From positions 434,001 to 498,000 of the forward strand of contig JAEPNY010000001.1 in NCBI GenBank assembly GCA_017643165.1: a DNA stretch of 64,000 bases. The letters run 5' to 3'. The stretch comes from Psychroserpens sp. (GTDB taxonomy: Bacteria > Bacteroidota > Bacteroidia > Flavobacteriales > Flavobacteriaceae). The notes beneath the pieces are model-generated. The model saw only the letters and a program-made list of their open reading frames with translations, searched no databases and was not told the DNA's origin. The translations under genes were made by a program, and so were the position numbers. Positions 35,043 to 44,497 of the stretch are shown in pieces. Every line of letters starts with the position of its first letter. Positions within the stretch are counted from its first letter, which is position 1.

Positions 35043-35744
35043 TTAAGCCTTTGAGCCTCCTATAGTCGAAATAAATTCTGTTGGTGAAATAGCATCGATC
35101 ACATCGAATTCTCCAATTTTAGTGCGTCTAAGAACACTTAAATGCGCTCCTGAATTCAATGCTTTTCCAAAGTCATTAGCCAACGATCTGATATACGTAC
35201 CTTTTGAACATACAACTCTAAAGTTTAATGCAGCGCCATCAATGTTAGTAATCTCAAACTCAGAAATTGTGATCGTTCGCGATTTGATTTCTACCGATTC
35301 TCCAGCGCGAGCATATTCATACAAGCGCTTTCCATCTTTTTTGACAGCTGAAAAAATTGGCGGATATTGTTCGATTTCACCAATAAAGGTCTTAGCGGTG
35401 TTGTGTATTAGCGAAGCGTCGATATGATCGGTAGGGTAGGTTTTGTCAATCTCGGTTTCAAGATCATAAGACGGTGTTGTACTGCCAAGAATAATAGTGC
35501 CAGTATATTCTTTATCCTGACCTTGAAAGGTATTGATCTGTTTTGTCATTTTTCCAGTACAAATAATCAACAATCCCGTAGCAAGCGGATCTAAAGTTCC
35601 AGCATGACCAACTTTAATTTTTTTAATATTGAAAGCACGTCTAATTTCCCATCTTAGTTTGTTAACTACTTGAAATGACGTCCAATTCAATGGTTTGTCA
35701 ATGAGAAGAATTTGTCCTGATTTGAAGTCTTCAGAAGTGTTCAT
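35043..35744 (-). CDS. truB: tRNA pseudouridine synthase B
   Basis: 233 aa from the ATG at 35744, two bases after the uppP stop. Makes pseudouridine 55 in the T-loop of tRNAs. The catalytic Asp52 lies in HAGTLDPLATGLL; the KPLNWTS and YPPIFSAVKKDGKRLYEYAR blocks are also typical. It is the last gene of the ftsX-DUF3098-uppP-truB cluster common in flavobacteria. Confidence 0.95.
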   Translation of the reverse strand: MNTSEDFKSGQILLIDKPLNWTSFQVVNKLRWEIRRAFNIKKIKVGHAGTLDPLATGLLIICTGKMTKQINTFQGQDKEYTGTIILGSTTPSYDLETEIDKTYPTDHIDASLIHNTAKTFIGEIEQYPPIFSAVKKDGKRLYEYARAGESVEIKSRTITISEFEITNIDGAALNFRVVCSKGTYIRSLANDFGKALNSGAHLSVLRRTKIGEFDVIDAISPTEFISTIGGSKA

Positions 35745-35746
35745 GA

Positions 35747-36541
35747 TCAAGACATCGACGCGACTGCAATCGCTATTAAACCTACAATTAAACAGTATAT
35801 AGCAAAGTAGATGAGCTTACTGTTTTTAACCAATCTGATCATCCAAGTACAGGCTAAAATACCTGAAATAAATGCAGCAATAAATCCGATACTTAAAGAA
35901 CTCATATTTGCACTATCATAACTCAATTCGCCACTAAGAATATCTTTTGCAATCTTTCCAAAAATCAGAGGGACTACCATTAAAAATGAGAAGCGTGCTG
36001 CTTTGGTTTTGTCATTTCCGAGTAGTACTGAGGTAGAGATTGTTGCTCCTGATCTTGAAATACCAGGTAACATTGCTATGGCTTGCGCAAATCCAATAAC
36101 AAAAGCATTCTTAAATGATATGTCTTTATCAGTGTTTTGTGCTTTATCTGCAAGATACAGGAGTAAGGCAGTGATGATAAGCATGAATCCAACCATTTTA
36201 ATGTTTCCACCGAAAAGTTCAGCGAGTTCACTTTCATAAGTAAATCCTATAACAGCAGCAGGAACCATTGATATGGCAATCTTTGCTGCAAATTTCAGGT
36301 CGTCATTCCATTTAAATTTCAATACGCCTTTAATAATTTCCCAAACATCTTTACGGAATACCACTATGGTACTTAATGCTGTAGCAAAATGAAGAACTAC
36401 GGTAAAAAGCAGACTTTCTTCAGGAATAGATTCATCACCAAGAATAGCTTTCCCTAGCTCAAGATGACCGCTAGAAGATACAGGTAAAAATTCGGTGAGT
36501 CCTTGGACAACGCCTAATAGTATAGAATCAATGATATCCAT
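35747..36541 (-). CDS. uppP: Undecaprenyl-diphosphatase
   Basis: 264 aa, eight-helix integral membrane enzyme of the BacA type. Dephosphorylates undecaprenyl diphosphate to recycle the lipid carrier of cell-wall synthesis. The two catalytic motifs are present: QGLTEFLPVSSSGHLEL at residues 14-30 and PGISRSGATI near the middle. It is cotranscribed with truB. Confidence 0.96.
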   Translation of the reverse strand: MDIIDSILLGVVQGLTEFLPVSSSGHLELGKAILGDESIPEESLLFTVVLHFATALSTIVVFRKDVWEIIKGVLKFKWNDDLKFAAKIAISMVPAAVIGFTYESELAELFGGNIKMVGFMLIITALLLYLADKAQNTDKDISFKNAFVIGFAQAIAMLPGISRSGATISTSVLLGNDKTKAARFSFLMVVPLIFGKIAKDILSGELSYDSANMSSLSIGFIAAFISGILACTWMIRLVKNSKLIYFAIYCLIVGLIAIAVASMS

Positions 36542-36603
36542 GAGGCAAAAATATCAAAATAGATGTACCGATGGAGGATTTAAGGAGTAAATGTTGGAAA
36601 GAC

Positions 36604-36867
36604 CTACTTTTTTGAACTTTTATTAGGATCTAGTAAGATAGCATAAACCTGAATTCCAAACCCAATAAGAACTAAAGTAGGAGCAAGACGGATTCGTCTC
36701 CAGCTGAATACATCCGGATTCCAAACATTCGGATCATCGCTTCCGCCGCCAGCCATTAAAATAAAACCAAGTAAGATCACTGCTAAACCAATCAACATGA
36801 ATTTATAGTTTTTCTTTCCGAAGATAAATTCAGACTTACTAGCTTCCTTACGTTTTTGTTCTCCCAT
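36604..36867 (-). CDS. DUF3098 small membrane protein
   Basis: 87 aa. Two transmembrane helices (about residues 22-40 and 60-78) joined by a GGGSDDPNVWNPDVFSWRR loop, which is the DUF3098 signature. Function unknown; the gene is conserved between ftsX and uppP in Flavobacteriia, suggesting an envelope role. Six bases separate it from the upstream lipoprotein gene. Confidence 0.8.
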   Translation of the reverse strand: MGEQKRKEASKSEFIFGKKNYKFMLIGLAVILLGFILMAGGGSDDPNVWNPDVFSWRRIRLAPTLVLIGFGIQVYAILLDPNKSSKK

Positions 36868-36873
36868 AGGTAT

Positions 36874-37224
36874 TTAAAATTCAGAAAAGATAATCTCGTC
36901 TCCAACAGTTAATTGTGCAATATGTTCCGAAGTGCCAAAGATTAATCTTGGTAAGTGCAAAGTAACAGTTTTATTTAAAACTTTCGCGTTAAGAGAATCT
37001 AAATTTAATCCCTGTTCTAAGCCGCGATTGATATAATAGAAATCTGTGCCATTATTTTTAAAAACAATATCGAAGGATGTGCCTTCCTCTATTTTGGTAA
37101 TCGTGGTTGTGATGACATCGCATTCCTCCGGTTTAGGATTATTGATGATACAAGACACAAATGTAAAGGCTATGATAAATAATGAAAAAAGGGCAAAAAC
37201 GAATTTTGGAAATTGATATTTCAT
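36874..37224 (-). CDS. Small putative lipoprotein in the ftsX cluster
   Basis: 116 aa. A hydrophobic N-terminal segment ends in a possible lipobox (FVSC, Cys about 25), followed by IINNPKPEECD. The rest is a single small beta-rich domain (SFDIVFKNNGTDFYYINRGLEQG, HLPRLIFG, LTVGDEIIFSEF). I recognise no family. It sits between ftsX and the DUF3098 gene on the same strand. Confidence 0.6.
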   Translation of the reverse strand: MKYQFPKFVFALFSLFIIAFTFVSCIINNPKPEECDVITTTITKIEEGTSFDIVFKNNGTDFYYINRGLEQGLNLDSLNAKVLNKTVTLHLPRLIFGTSEHIAQLTVGDEIIFSEF

Positions 37225-37282
37225 GACATGTTGGTTGATTTATAAATGCTTAACGAAAATCTGTACCAATTTCGTATCTCAA

Positions 37283-38161
37283 TTAATAATATAATTGATC
37301 AGTCTTCAGATTTAAAAAACGCTGTGTCGCAATAAACGTGCTAATCCATGTGATAATAATTCCTAGTAAAAACACAGCAACGAATAAGCCGCCAACCAGT
37401 ATTGGTTTTTGCATTAATTCCAATTCTGGAAAGGTTTTGTCGAGATAATAAAGTACAACACCCATTCCAATTAATGCGACAAAAGCGCCTATTACACCCA
37501 ATTGAATGCTTTTAAGTACAAATGGCTTTCTGATAAATCGCTTCGTGGCACCAACCATTTGCATTGTTTTGATTATAAATCTTTTAGAATATACTGCCAA
37601 TCGTATTGAACTATTGATCAATAAAACAGCAATTAAAGTAAAGACCGCACTTAAAATTAATACCCAAAAAGTGATCTTTCTAACATTATTATTCATGATT
37701 TCAACCAAATCATTATCGTAAGTAATATCTTCTATAAATGCTTTGTTAGAAAGTTCTTCAGTAATACCATCTAGAGTTTCGTTAGTAACGTAATCCGCTT
37801 TTAAATAAACGTCAATAGAGTTTTGTAATGGATTAGCACCTAAAAACTCCATAAAGTCTTCTCCAATATCTGTTTTCACGATCTGAGCCGCTTCTTCTTT
37901 AGACACATATTTAGCTTCCTTTGTGTACTCGGCCATAGCCAAACTTTTTTGAAGCTGATTGACTTCTACTTCTTTAGCTGAATCATTCAAATAAATAGTA
38001 ACGACAACCTGTTCCCTGAAATGATCAGCAACTTTTTTGGCATTGAGTACCAGTAGGCCCAAACATCCTAATAAAAATAATACAAGCGCAATACTAATGA
38101 CCACAGAAAAATAGGAAGAGATCAGTTTACGCTTTTGATATTGGTCAAAGGAAGTACTCAT
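37283..38161 (-). CDS. ftsX: Cell-division protein FtsX
   Basis: 292 aa. Four transmembrane helices: one at about residues 20-40, then three in the C-terminal half, with a periplasmic domain between (EVVVTIYLNDSAKEVEVNQL region). The C-terminal part is the FtsX/MacB permease domain (MQMVGATKRFIRKPFVLKSIQLGVIGAF is typical). With FtsE it forms the ABC-type complex that activates peptidoglycan hydrolases at the division site; ftsE is not in this window. Confidence 0.94.
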   Translation of the reverse strand: MSTSFDQYQKRKLISSYFSVVISIALVLFLLGCLGLLVLNAKKVADHFREQVVVTIYLNDSAKEVEVNQLQKSLAMAEYTKEAKYVSKEEAAQIVKTDIGEDFMEFLGANPLQNSIDVYLKADYVTNETLDGITEELSNKAFIEDITYDNDLVEIMNNNVRKITFWVLILSAVFTLIAVLLINSSIRLAVYSKRFIIKTMQMVGATKRFIRKPFVLKSIQLGVIGAFVALIGMGVVLYYLDKTFPELELMQKPILVGGLFVAVFLLGIIITWISTFIATQRFLNLKTDQLYY

Positions 38162-38252
38162 AAATTCGTTGGATTAACGTTGTAAAAATAAAAAACAATT
38201 TGTTTGTTCAAGGTTTACAACGCTTAAACTTTTAATTGTGTTGTATTACGTG

Positions 38253-38260
38253 TAAATTTG
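38253..38260 (+). promoter_or_regulatory. Candidate -7 promoter box of leuS
   Basis: TAAATTTG, a TAnnTTTG match 22 bases before the leuS ATG. The T-rich stretch upstream gives only a weak -33. Confidence 0.5.
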
Positions 38261-38282
38261 CGGTCTAAATTTCAGGACAACC

Positions 38283-41200
38283 ATGAGTTACCATTTTAAT
38301 GCAATTGAAGCCAAGTGGCAAAAATATTGGGCAGAACATCAAACTTTCAAAGCTGAAAATAATAGTGATAAGCCTAAATATTACGTGTTAGATATGTTCC
38401 CTTATCCTAGTGGAGCTGGACTACACGTTGGTCACCCATTAGGTTATATAGCGAGTGACATATATGCTCGTTATAAGCGTCATAAAGGCTTTAATGTATT
38501 ACATCCGCAAGGCTATGATAGCTTTGGTTTACCTGCCGAACAATATGCAATCCAAACGGGTCAGCATCCTGCAATTACGACCGAAACAAATATTAAAACC
38601 TATCGTCGTCAATTGGATCAAATTGGCTTCTCATTCGATTGGAGCAGAGAAGTACGTACAAGTAATCCTGAATACTATAAATGGACCCAGTGGATCTTTG
38701 TTCAGTTGTTCGAGTCTTGGTATAATGTAGATATTGACAAGGCCGAATCCATAGAACGTTTGATCTTTAGATTTTCTTCGGAAGGAAATACAAACGTCAA
38801 TGCTGTTTGTGATGAGGATGTCTCTTCGTTCACAGCGGAACAGTGGAATGCCTATTCTTCGGAAGAGAAACAAAATATTCTATTGAAATATAGATTGACC
38901 TATTTGGCAGATACTGAAGTGAATTGGTGTCCAGCCTTAGGGACGGTTCTCGCGAATGATGAGATCGTTAATGGCGTTTCAGAACGTGGTGGTCATCCTG
39001 TGATCCGAAAGAAAATGACGCAATGGAGTATGCGAATTTCGGCCTATGCAGAACGCTTGTTACAAGGATTAGAAACGATTGATTGGACCGATTCGCTTAA
39101 AGAAAGTCAGCGCAATTGGATCGGGAAATCAGTTGGGGCTAGTGTGACGTTTAATGTGAATGGTCATGATGAGGTTATCGAAGTGTTTACGACGCGTCCT
39201 GATACGATTTTTGGTGTGTCATTCATGACTTTAGCACCAGAACACGAATTGGTATCAAAGCTCACTACAGATGCGCAACGCTCCGAAGTTGAGGCATACA
39301 TAGAAGCCACAGCAAAACGAAGTGAACGCGATCGTATGGCTGATGTAAAAACCATTTCTGGTGTTTTTACTGGTGCATTCGCCGAACATCCATTTACGAA
39401 AGAACCAATCCCAATTTGGATTGGAGATTACGTTCTTGCAGGTTATGGAACTGGAGCAGTAATGTCGGTGCCATGTGGAGATCAACGTGATTACGATTTC
39501 GCAAAGCATTTTAAAATTCCAATTCCTAATATTTTTGATAACGTCGATATTTCCGAAGCTGCCTTTGATGATAAGAGTAAGACCATTATCGCCAATAGTG
39601 ACTTTCTTGATGGAATGAATTATAAGAAAGCTACTAAGCGCGCTATTTACGAATTAGAGCAGCTTGGTCAAGGTGAAGGAAAGACCAACTATAGATTACG
39701 TGACGCGGTATTTAGCAGACAACGTTATTGGGGAGAACCATTTCCAGCGTATTATGTGAATGACAAACCTCAAATGATCGCTACTGAACATTTACCATTA
39801 ATGTTGCCAGAGGTAGAGAAATACTTACCCACAGAAGAAGGTGAGCCACCTTTAGGACGTGCCGATGTTTGGGCATGGGACCGCCTCAAGGCGGAAGTGG
39901 TCTCAAACGATCTTATAGACAACGTAAATGTATTCCCTCTGGAATTAAATACCATGCCAGGATGGGCAGGAAGTTCATGGTATTTCTTTAGGTATATGGA
40001 GGAAGCTGCTAACAGGGATGCTGTATTTGCCACTGAAGAAGCCCTAAAATATTGGGAGAATGTAGACCTGTATATTGGTGGTAGCGAGCATGCCACTGGA
40101 CATTTATTATACTCACGTTTCTGGGTGAAATTTATGTATGACAGAGGCTTTGTTGGTGTTGATGAACCGTTTAAAAAGTTGATCAATCAAGGGATGATCC
40201 TTGGGACGAGTGCTATCGCAAATAGGATTAGCAACTTTGGTACTATGGGTGGTCGCGATGAAAGAGGAATTGATAATGTAGGTGAGAATATTGGAAATAC
40301 CTTTATTTCGAAATCTTACGTAGATGAAATTAGGAAGGTCAGTCAAGAGTATAAAAGCGGAAATCCACTTTTTAGAATTACTTTAAAAAGGAATGGTGTA
40401 TTTATAGGAGGTAATCAGATTGAGAATGAAAAACTAGAGGTTTTAAGTGAATTTTTATTCGCTAAAACAACACCTAATACAGGTCAAATTTGGATTGGGA
40501 CAGATTCGTTTGAGAAGATTCGTGCAAATGTGAATTTCGTGAATTCAGCTGATGAATTAGACATCGTTAAATTCGTTGAATATCAAAAAGAATTCAATGA
40601 GTCTACATTTTTACATGAAGACGACGGATCTTTTGTAGTTGACAGGGAAGTCGAAAAAATGTCTAAGCGCTGGTTTAATGTGGTAAATCCAGATGATATA
40701 TGTGAGCAATATGGAGCAGACAGTTTACGTCTCTACGAAATGTTCTTGGGGCCATTAGAGCAAGCTAAACCATGGAATACAGCTGGTATTACAGGAGTTC
40801 ATGGGTTCTTAAAAAAACTATGGAAATTGTTTGTTGCAGATGACGGACTTAAGGTTGATGATAGTGAGGCTACAAAAGATAATTTAAAGACCCTTCATAA
40901 AACCATTAAAAAGGTTGAAGAAGATATCGAAAACTTTTCATTCAATACCTCAGTGTCAACCTTTATGATCGCTGTGAATGAGCTTACGGCTCAAAAGTGT
41001 TCGAGCAAATCCATTTTAGAACCATTATTGATTTTGATTTCGCCTTACGCACCTCATATCGCGGAAGAGTTGTGGCATCAGTTAGGTCATGATACTTCTA
41101 TATCAACGGCAGCGTTTCCGGTATTTGAAGCGAAGCATCTAGTGGAAAGCAGCAAAAATTATCCTATTTCGTTTAATGGTAAAATGCGTTTTACATTAGA

Positions 41201-41336
41201 ATTACCACTTGATATGAGCAAAGAGGAAATTGAAAAAACTGTAATGGCACATGAAAAGACCATTGAGCAGATGCAAGGACGTACGCCTAAAAAGGTAATT
41301 GTGGTACCTGGGAAAATCGTTAATATAGTAGGATAG
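38283..41336 (+). CDS. leuS: Leucine-tRNA ligase with an insertion
   Basis: 1017 aa, longer than the roughly 930-950 aa I would expect in Bacteroidota. The HIGH motif is HVGH at residues 48-51; the editing domain includes TTRPDTIFGVSFMTLAPEH. The KMSKS motif reads KMSKR (792-796). Between the expected NTFISKSYVDEI and VNFVNSADELDI segments lie about 63 residues (684-746) that I cannot match to the family. The reading frame is intact on both sides. The anticodon-binding region and C-terminal domain (MQGRTPKKVIVVPGK) are normal. Confidence 0.95.
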   Translation: MSYHFNAIEAKWQKYWAEHQTFKAENNSDKPKYYVLDMFPYPSGAGLHVGHPLGYIASDIYARYKRHKGFNVLHPQGYDSFGLPAEQYAIQTGQHPAITTETNIKTYRRQLDQIGFSFDWSREVRTSNPEYYKWTQWIFVQLFESWYNVDIDKAESIERLIFRFSSEGNTNVNAVCDEDVSSFTAEQWNAYSSEEKQNILLKYRLTYLADTEVNWCPALGTVLANDEIVNGVSERGGHPVIRKKMTQWSMRISAYAERLLQGLETIDWTDSLKESQRNWIGKSVGASVTFNVNGHDEVIEVFTTRPDTIFGVSFMTLAPEHELVSKLTTDAQRSEVEAYIEATAKRSERDRMADVKTISGVFTGAFAEHPFTKEPIPIWIGDYVLAGYGTGAVMSVPCGDQRDYDFAKHFKIPIPNIFDNVDISEAAFDDKSKTIIANSDFLDGMNYKKATKRAIYELEQLGQGEGKTNYRLRDAVFSRQRYWGEPFPAYYVNDKPQMIATEHLPLMLPEVEKYLPTEEGEPPLGRADVWAWDRLKAEVVSNDLIDNVNVFPLELNTMPGWAGSSWYFFRYMEEAANRDAVFATEEALKYWENVDLYIGGSEHATGHLLYSRFWVKFMYDRGFVGVDEPFKKLINQGMILGTSAIANRISNFGTMGGRDERGIDNVGENIGNTFISKSYVDEIRKVSQEYKSGNPLFRITLKRNGVFIGGNQIENEKLEVLSEFLFAKTTPNTGQIWIGTDSFEKIRANVNFVNSADELDIVKFVEYQKEFNESTFLHEDDGSFVVDREVEKMSKRWFNVVNPDDICEQYGADSLRLYEMFLGPLEQAKPWNTAGITGVHGFLKKLWKLFVADDGLKVDDSEATKDNLKTLHKTIKKVEEDIENFSFNTSVSTFMIAVNELTAQKCSSKSILEPLLILISPYAPHIAEELWHQLGHDTSISTAAFPVFEAKHLVESSKNYPISFNGKMRFTLELPLDMSKEEIEKTVMAHEKTIEQMQGRTPKKVIVVPGKIVNIVG

Positions 41337-41338
41337 GA

Positions 41339-41680
41339 ATGTTTAAAAAAGTCGTTGCCATATTGGTCGTTGCCATAGGGATTAGCGTCTTTTTAGTGTC
41401 CATTCATGAGGATCGTTTTGATGAAACGCGTTGGCAGAATGACCCGTTTTCTCGCTATAAAATGTCTAAAGATATCATAGAGAACGGCCGTTTTATAGGA
41501 AAATCTAAGGCAGAGATTATACAACTTTTAGGTCAAGCAGAAACTTCTACACTTACTGGGAAAGAACATTTGGTATATCCTTTGGGGAAAGCACCTAGTT
41601 TTTTCGAATCGAAGGATGAGCGATTGGTGATTATATTCCAAAACGATACCGTAACCAAAGTGATTCATAATAAGGATTAA
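41339..41680 (+). CDS. Small membrane-anchored protein with BamE-like domain
   Basis: 113 aa. One hydrophobic N-terminal segment (residues 4-20) without a lipobox, then a small alpha/beta domain: FIGKSKAEIIQLLGQAE followed by HLVYPLGKAP and ERLVIIFQNDTVTKV. This helix-strand order resembles the SmpA/OmlA (BamE) fold. It starts two bases after leuS, so it is cotranscribed. Function unknown. Confidence 0.55.
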   Translation: MFKKVVAILVVAIGISVFLVSIHEDRFDETRWQNDPFSRYKMSKDIIENGRFIGKSKAEIIQLLGQAETSTLTGKEHLVYPLGKAPSFFESKDERLVIIFQNDTVTKVIHNKD

Positions 41681-41837
41681 AATAAATTCAGATTTATTTC
41701 ACTTTTATAGAAACTTGATAATTTGAAATCGATATTTTGAGAATTTCATAAAAATTTTCAATATGTTTTTTCGTGTTATGAATACTTAAAGAATTCCTTG
41801 TATTTTTCTGAATATTAACCAAGTAAATATTTAGACA

Positions 41838-42938
41838 TTGCGCGTAGGTATTCCTAAAGAAATCAAGAACAATGAAAATCGAGTAGGAATGACTCCTGCT
41901 GGTGTTTTCGAATTAGTAAAAAATAACCATCAAGTTTTTGTTCAAGAGAACGCTGGTAAACAAAGTGGATTTACTGACACTAATTACCGAGATGCTGGAG
42001 CAGTAATTTGTAAGACCATATCAGAAGTCTATGCGTCTAGTGAAATGATCGTAAAGGTGAAAGAACCTATCGAAGAAGAATACGGTCTCATTAACGAGCA
42101 ACATACCGTTTTTACTTATTTCCATTTTGCATCAAGTGAAATTCTAACCAAACGCATGATTAAGAGTAATGCAGTTTGCATTGCCTATGAAACTGTGGAG
42201 AATCCTGATGGAACGTTACCATTGCTTACACCTATGTCAGAAGTCGCCGGTAGAATGGCAATTCAGCAAGGTGCTAAATATCTAGAGAAACCAATTAAAG
42301 GTCGAGGTGTATTACTAGGAGGTGTTCCGGGAGTTCCACCAGGAAAGGTATTGGTTTTGGGTGCTGGTGTGGTAGGTGTGCAAGCTGCTAAAATGGCTGC
42401 TGGATTGGGCGCACATGTCACCATCATGGATATTGATATGCAGCGGTTAAGATATGTGAATGACGTGATGCCGAATCATGTGGTAACGGAGTTTTCTAGT
42501 GAATATAATATTCGTCAACGCATCCAAAATCATGATTTAATTGTTGGTGGTGTGTTGATCAAAGGCGCAAAAGCGCCAAAACTAATCACAAGAGAAATGC
42601 TTAAAGAGATGCGTCCTGGAACCGTGATCGTTGATGTTGCTGTGGATCAAGGAGGTTGTATAGAAACCACTAAACCAACAACACATGAAGATCCAACTTA
42701 TATCATAGATGATGTTGTGCACTATTGCGTGGCGAATATGCCTGGAGCCGTACCATATACATCGACGTTAGCGTTGACAAATGTTACGCTACCATATGTG
42801 CTCAAACTTGCAAACAATGGTTGGGAGAAGGCGTGTCAAATGGATCGCTGCCTGTCAAAAGGGTTGAATATTGTTAAAGGGAAAGTCGTCTACGAGGAGA
42901 TCATTGAAGCCTTTAACTGGAATGTGGATGCGATTTAA
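41838..42938 (+). CDS. ald: Alanine dehydrogenase
   Basis: 366 aa. Interconverts L-alanine and pyruvate with NAD. The start is a TTG: the codon two before it is a stop (TAG), and translation from the TTG gives the typical MRVGIPKEIKNNENRVGM. The NAD loop is VLGAGVVGVQAAKMA, and the MSEVAGRMAIQQGAKYLE block is present. It has its own upstream region of about 150 bases. Confidence 0.95.
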   Translation: MRVGIPKEIKNNENRVGMTPAGVFELVKNNHQVFVQENAGKQSGFTDTNYRDAGAVICKTISEVYASSEMIVKVKEPIEEEYGLINEQHTVFTYFHFASSEILTKRMIKSNAVCIAYETVENPDGTLPLLTPMSEVAGRMAIQQGAKYLEKPIKGRGVLLGGVPGVPPGKVLVLGAGVVGVQAAKMAAGLGAHVTIMDIDMQRLRYVNDVMPNHVVTEFSSEYNIRQRIQNHDLIVGGVLIKGAKAPKLITREMLKEMRPGTVIVDVAVDQGGCIETTKPTTHEDPTYIIDDVVHYCVANMPGAVPYTSTLALTNVTLPYVLKLANNGWEKACQMDRCLSKGLNIVKGKVVYEEIIEAFNWNVDAI

Positions 42939-43056
42939 AACTTTTCCCGTTAGTGGTATTGAAAAAGCAGTTCTGCATCAATAATAACTGACAAATTTTC
43001 TGATGATTAATCTGGCTTACTTTTTGCTATATTTATAGAAACTAAAGAATTAAACT

Positions 43057-43761
43057 ATGAACGGACTATTTGGATATTATATACTAATCGGGGCAATAGC
43101 CTTAGTAAGCTGGTTGGTAAGTAATCAATTAAAAAGAAAGTTCGCGATGTATTCAAAAGTACAATTGCGTAACGGAATGAGCGGAAGAGAGATTGCTGAG
43201 AAAATGTTGGCAGATAATGGAATATATGATGTGGAGGTTATCTCGGTTAGAGGTCAATTAACTGATCATTATAACCCTAAAAATAAAACTGTAAATCTAA
43301 GTGAAGCAGTATATCATCAGCGTAATGCAGCTGCAGCTGCCGTAGCTGCTCATGAATGTGGGCATGCTATACAACATGCGCAAGCGTATAGTGCTCTGGA
43401 AATGCGTTCAGCGTTAGTTCCAGTTGTTTCTGTTACATCGGGAATGTCACAATGGCTCGTAATCGGTGGCTTGGTACTAGGAGCAGCGGCAGGAGTAGGT
43501 TTAGGTTACTATGTAGCCATAGCTGGATTGATTTTTATGGGATTTGCAACCTTATTCAGCTTTATTACGCTTCCTGTAGAATATGATGCAAGTAATAGAG
43601 CTTTAGCATGGCTTAAGACTAAGAATATGGTTACTCCTGAAGAATATAAAGGCTCTGAGGATGCCTTAAAATGGGCGGCAAGAACCTATTTGGTGGCAGC
43701 AATTGGTGCGTTAGCGTCCTTACTTTATTGGGCATTTCAGGTGTTTGGAGGAAGAGACTAA
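43057..43761 (+). CDS. YugP-like zinc metallopeptidase
   Basis: 234 aa membrane protein. The zincin motif HECGHA is at about residues 102-107, within AAAAAVAAHECGHAIQHAQ. An N-terminal helix and two or three further helices place it in the inner membrane. The family (PF04298) is widespread; substrates are not known. A hairpin terminator follows. Confidence 0.9.
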   Translation: MNGLFGYYILIGAIALVSWLVSNQLKRKFAMYSKVQLRNGMSGREIAEKMLADNGIYDVEVISVRGQLTDHYNPKNKTVNLSEAVYHQRNAAAAAVAAHECGHAIQHAQAYSALEMRSALVPVVSVTSGMSQWLVIGGLVLGAAAGVGLGYYVAIAGLIFMGFATLFSFITLPVEYDASNRALAWLKTKNMVTPEEYKGSEDALKWAARTYLVAAIGALASLLYWAFQVFGGRD

Positions 43762-43785
43762 TCGAAAAAGAATATCACACGCAAT

Positions 43786-43817
43786 AAAAAAGGTGCTTCT
43801 ATGAGAGCACCTTTTTT
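43786..43817. terminator. Terminator between the YugP-like gene and the response regulator
   Basis: Stem AAAAAAGGTGCT / AGCACCTTTTTT with an eight-base loop and T-runs in both directions. It separates convergent genes and can serve both. Confidence 0.85.
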
Positions 43818-43819
43818 AT

Positions 43820-44497
43820 TTAAAACTTTTCTTCGAGGTTAACTAGTTTGTGTTGGATTGCATAGACGACGAGACCAGCCAAGTTTTTAGCTTCAGTTTT
43901 GAGTAACAAATTATTGCGGTGACCATCCACAGTTCTTGGGCTAATAAATAATTGTTCAGCGATTTCGTTAGTAGTGTATTGTGCACAAATTAAGTCTAAA
44001 ACTTCACGTTCTCTTTTGGTGAAATAGGTATTATCAAAGTTCGATTTTTTAACCTGATCTTTGTTATTGATTAAACCATCGTGTATAAATTTGATAACCT
44101 TTTCGTCATAGTAAAACCCTTTTTCAGCTACTTCTCGAATGGTAGTAAGCATGAGTTTTGGCGTACTGTTTTTAGCAAGATATGCCACTGCGCCAATTGA
44201 AATCATATTGATTATAAAAGGTTTACTAAAATAACTGGTAAGTGCGATGATTTTGATGTCGGGAAACTCTTTTCTAATGAGCTTAGTAGCTTCCACACCA
44301 TTTAGCTCAGGCATTTTTAAGTCCGTGATAATAATCTGAGGAATACGGTCGGAAGAACGCAGTTTATTCATCAGATCTTTACCATTTTCTGCATCGAAAA
44401 CAATATCTAGATTATCCTCTTTAGCTAAAATTGAAATTAATCCCTGTCTAAAAAGTAGCTCGTCATCGGCTATGGCAAGTGTGATCTTATTATCCAT
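43820..44497 (-). CDS. LuxR-type (NarL family) response regulator
   Basis: 225 aa. Receiver domain with acidic pocket (IADDE), phospho-acceptor Asp in ITDLKMPE and Lys in YLAKN; C-terminal LuxR HTH (FTKREREVLDLICAQYTTNEIAEQLFISPRTVDGHRNN). It is the partner of the overlapping HisKA_3 kinase upstream. It probably regulates surface or secreted proteins, but its targets are unknown. Confidence 0.93.
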   Translation of the reverse strand: MDNKITLAIADDELLFRQGLISILAKEDNLDIVFDAENGKDLMNKLRSSDRIPQIIITDLKMPELNGVEATKLIRKEFPDIKIIALTSYFSKPFIINMISIGAVAYLAKNSTPKLMLTTIREVAEKGFYYDEKVIKFIHDGLINNKDQVKKSNFDNTYFTKREREVLDLICAQYTTNEIAEQLFISPRTVDGHRNNLLLKTEAKNLAGLVVYAIQHKLVNLEEKF

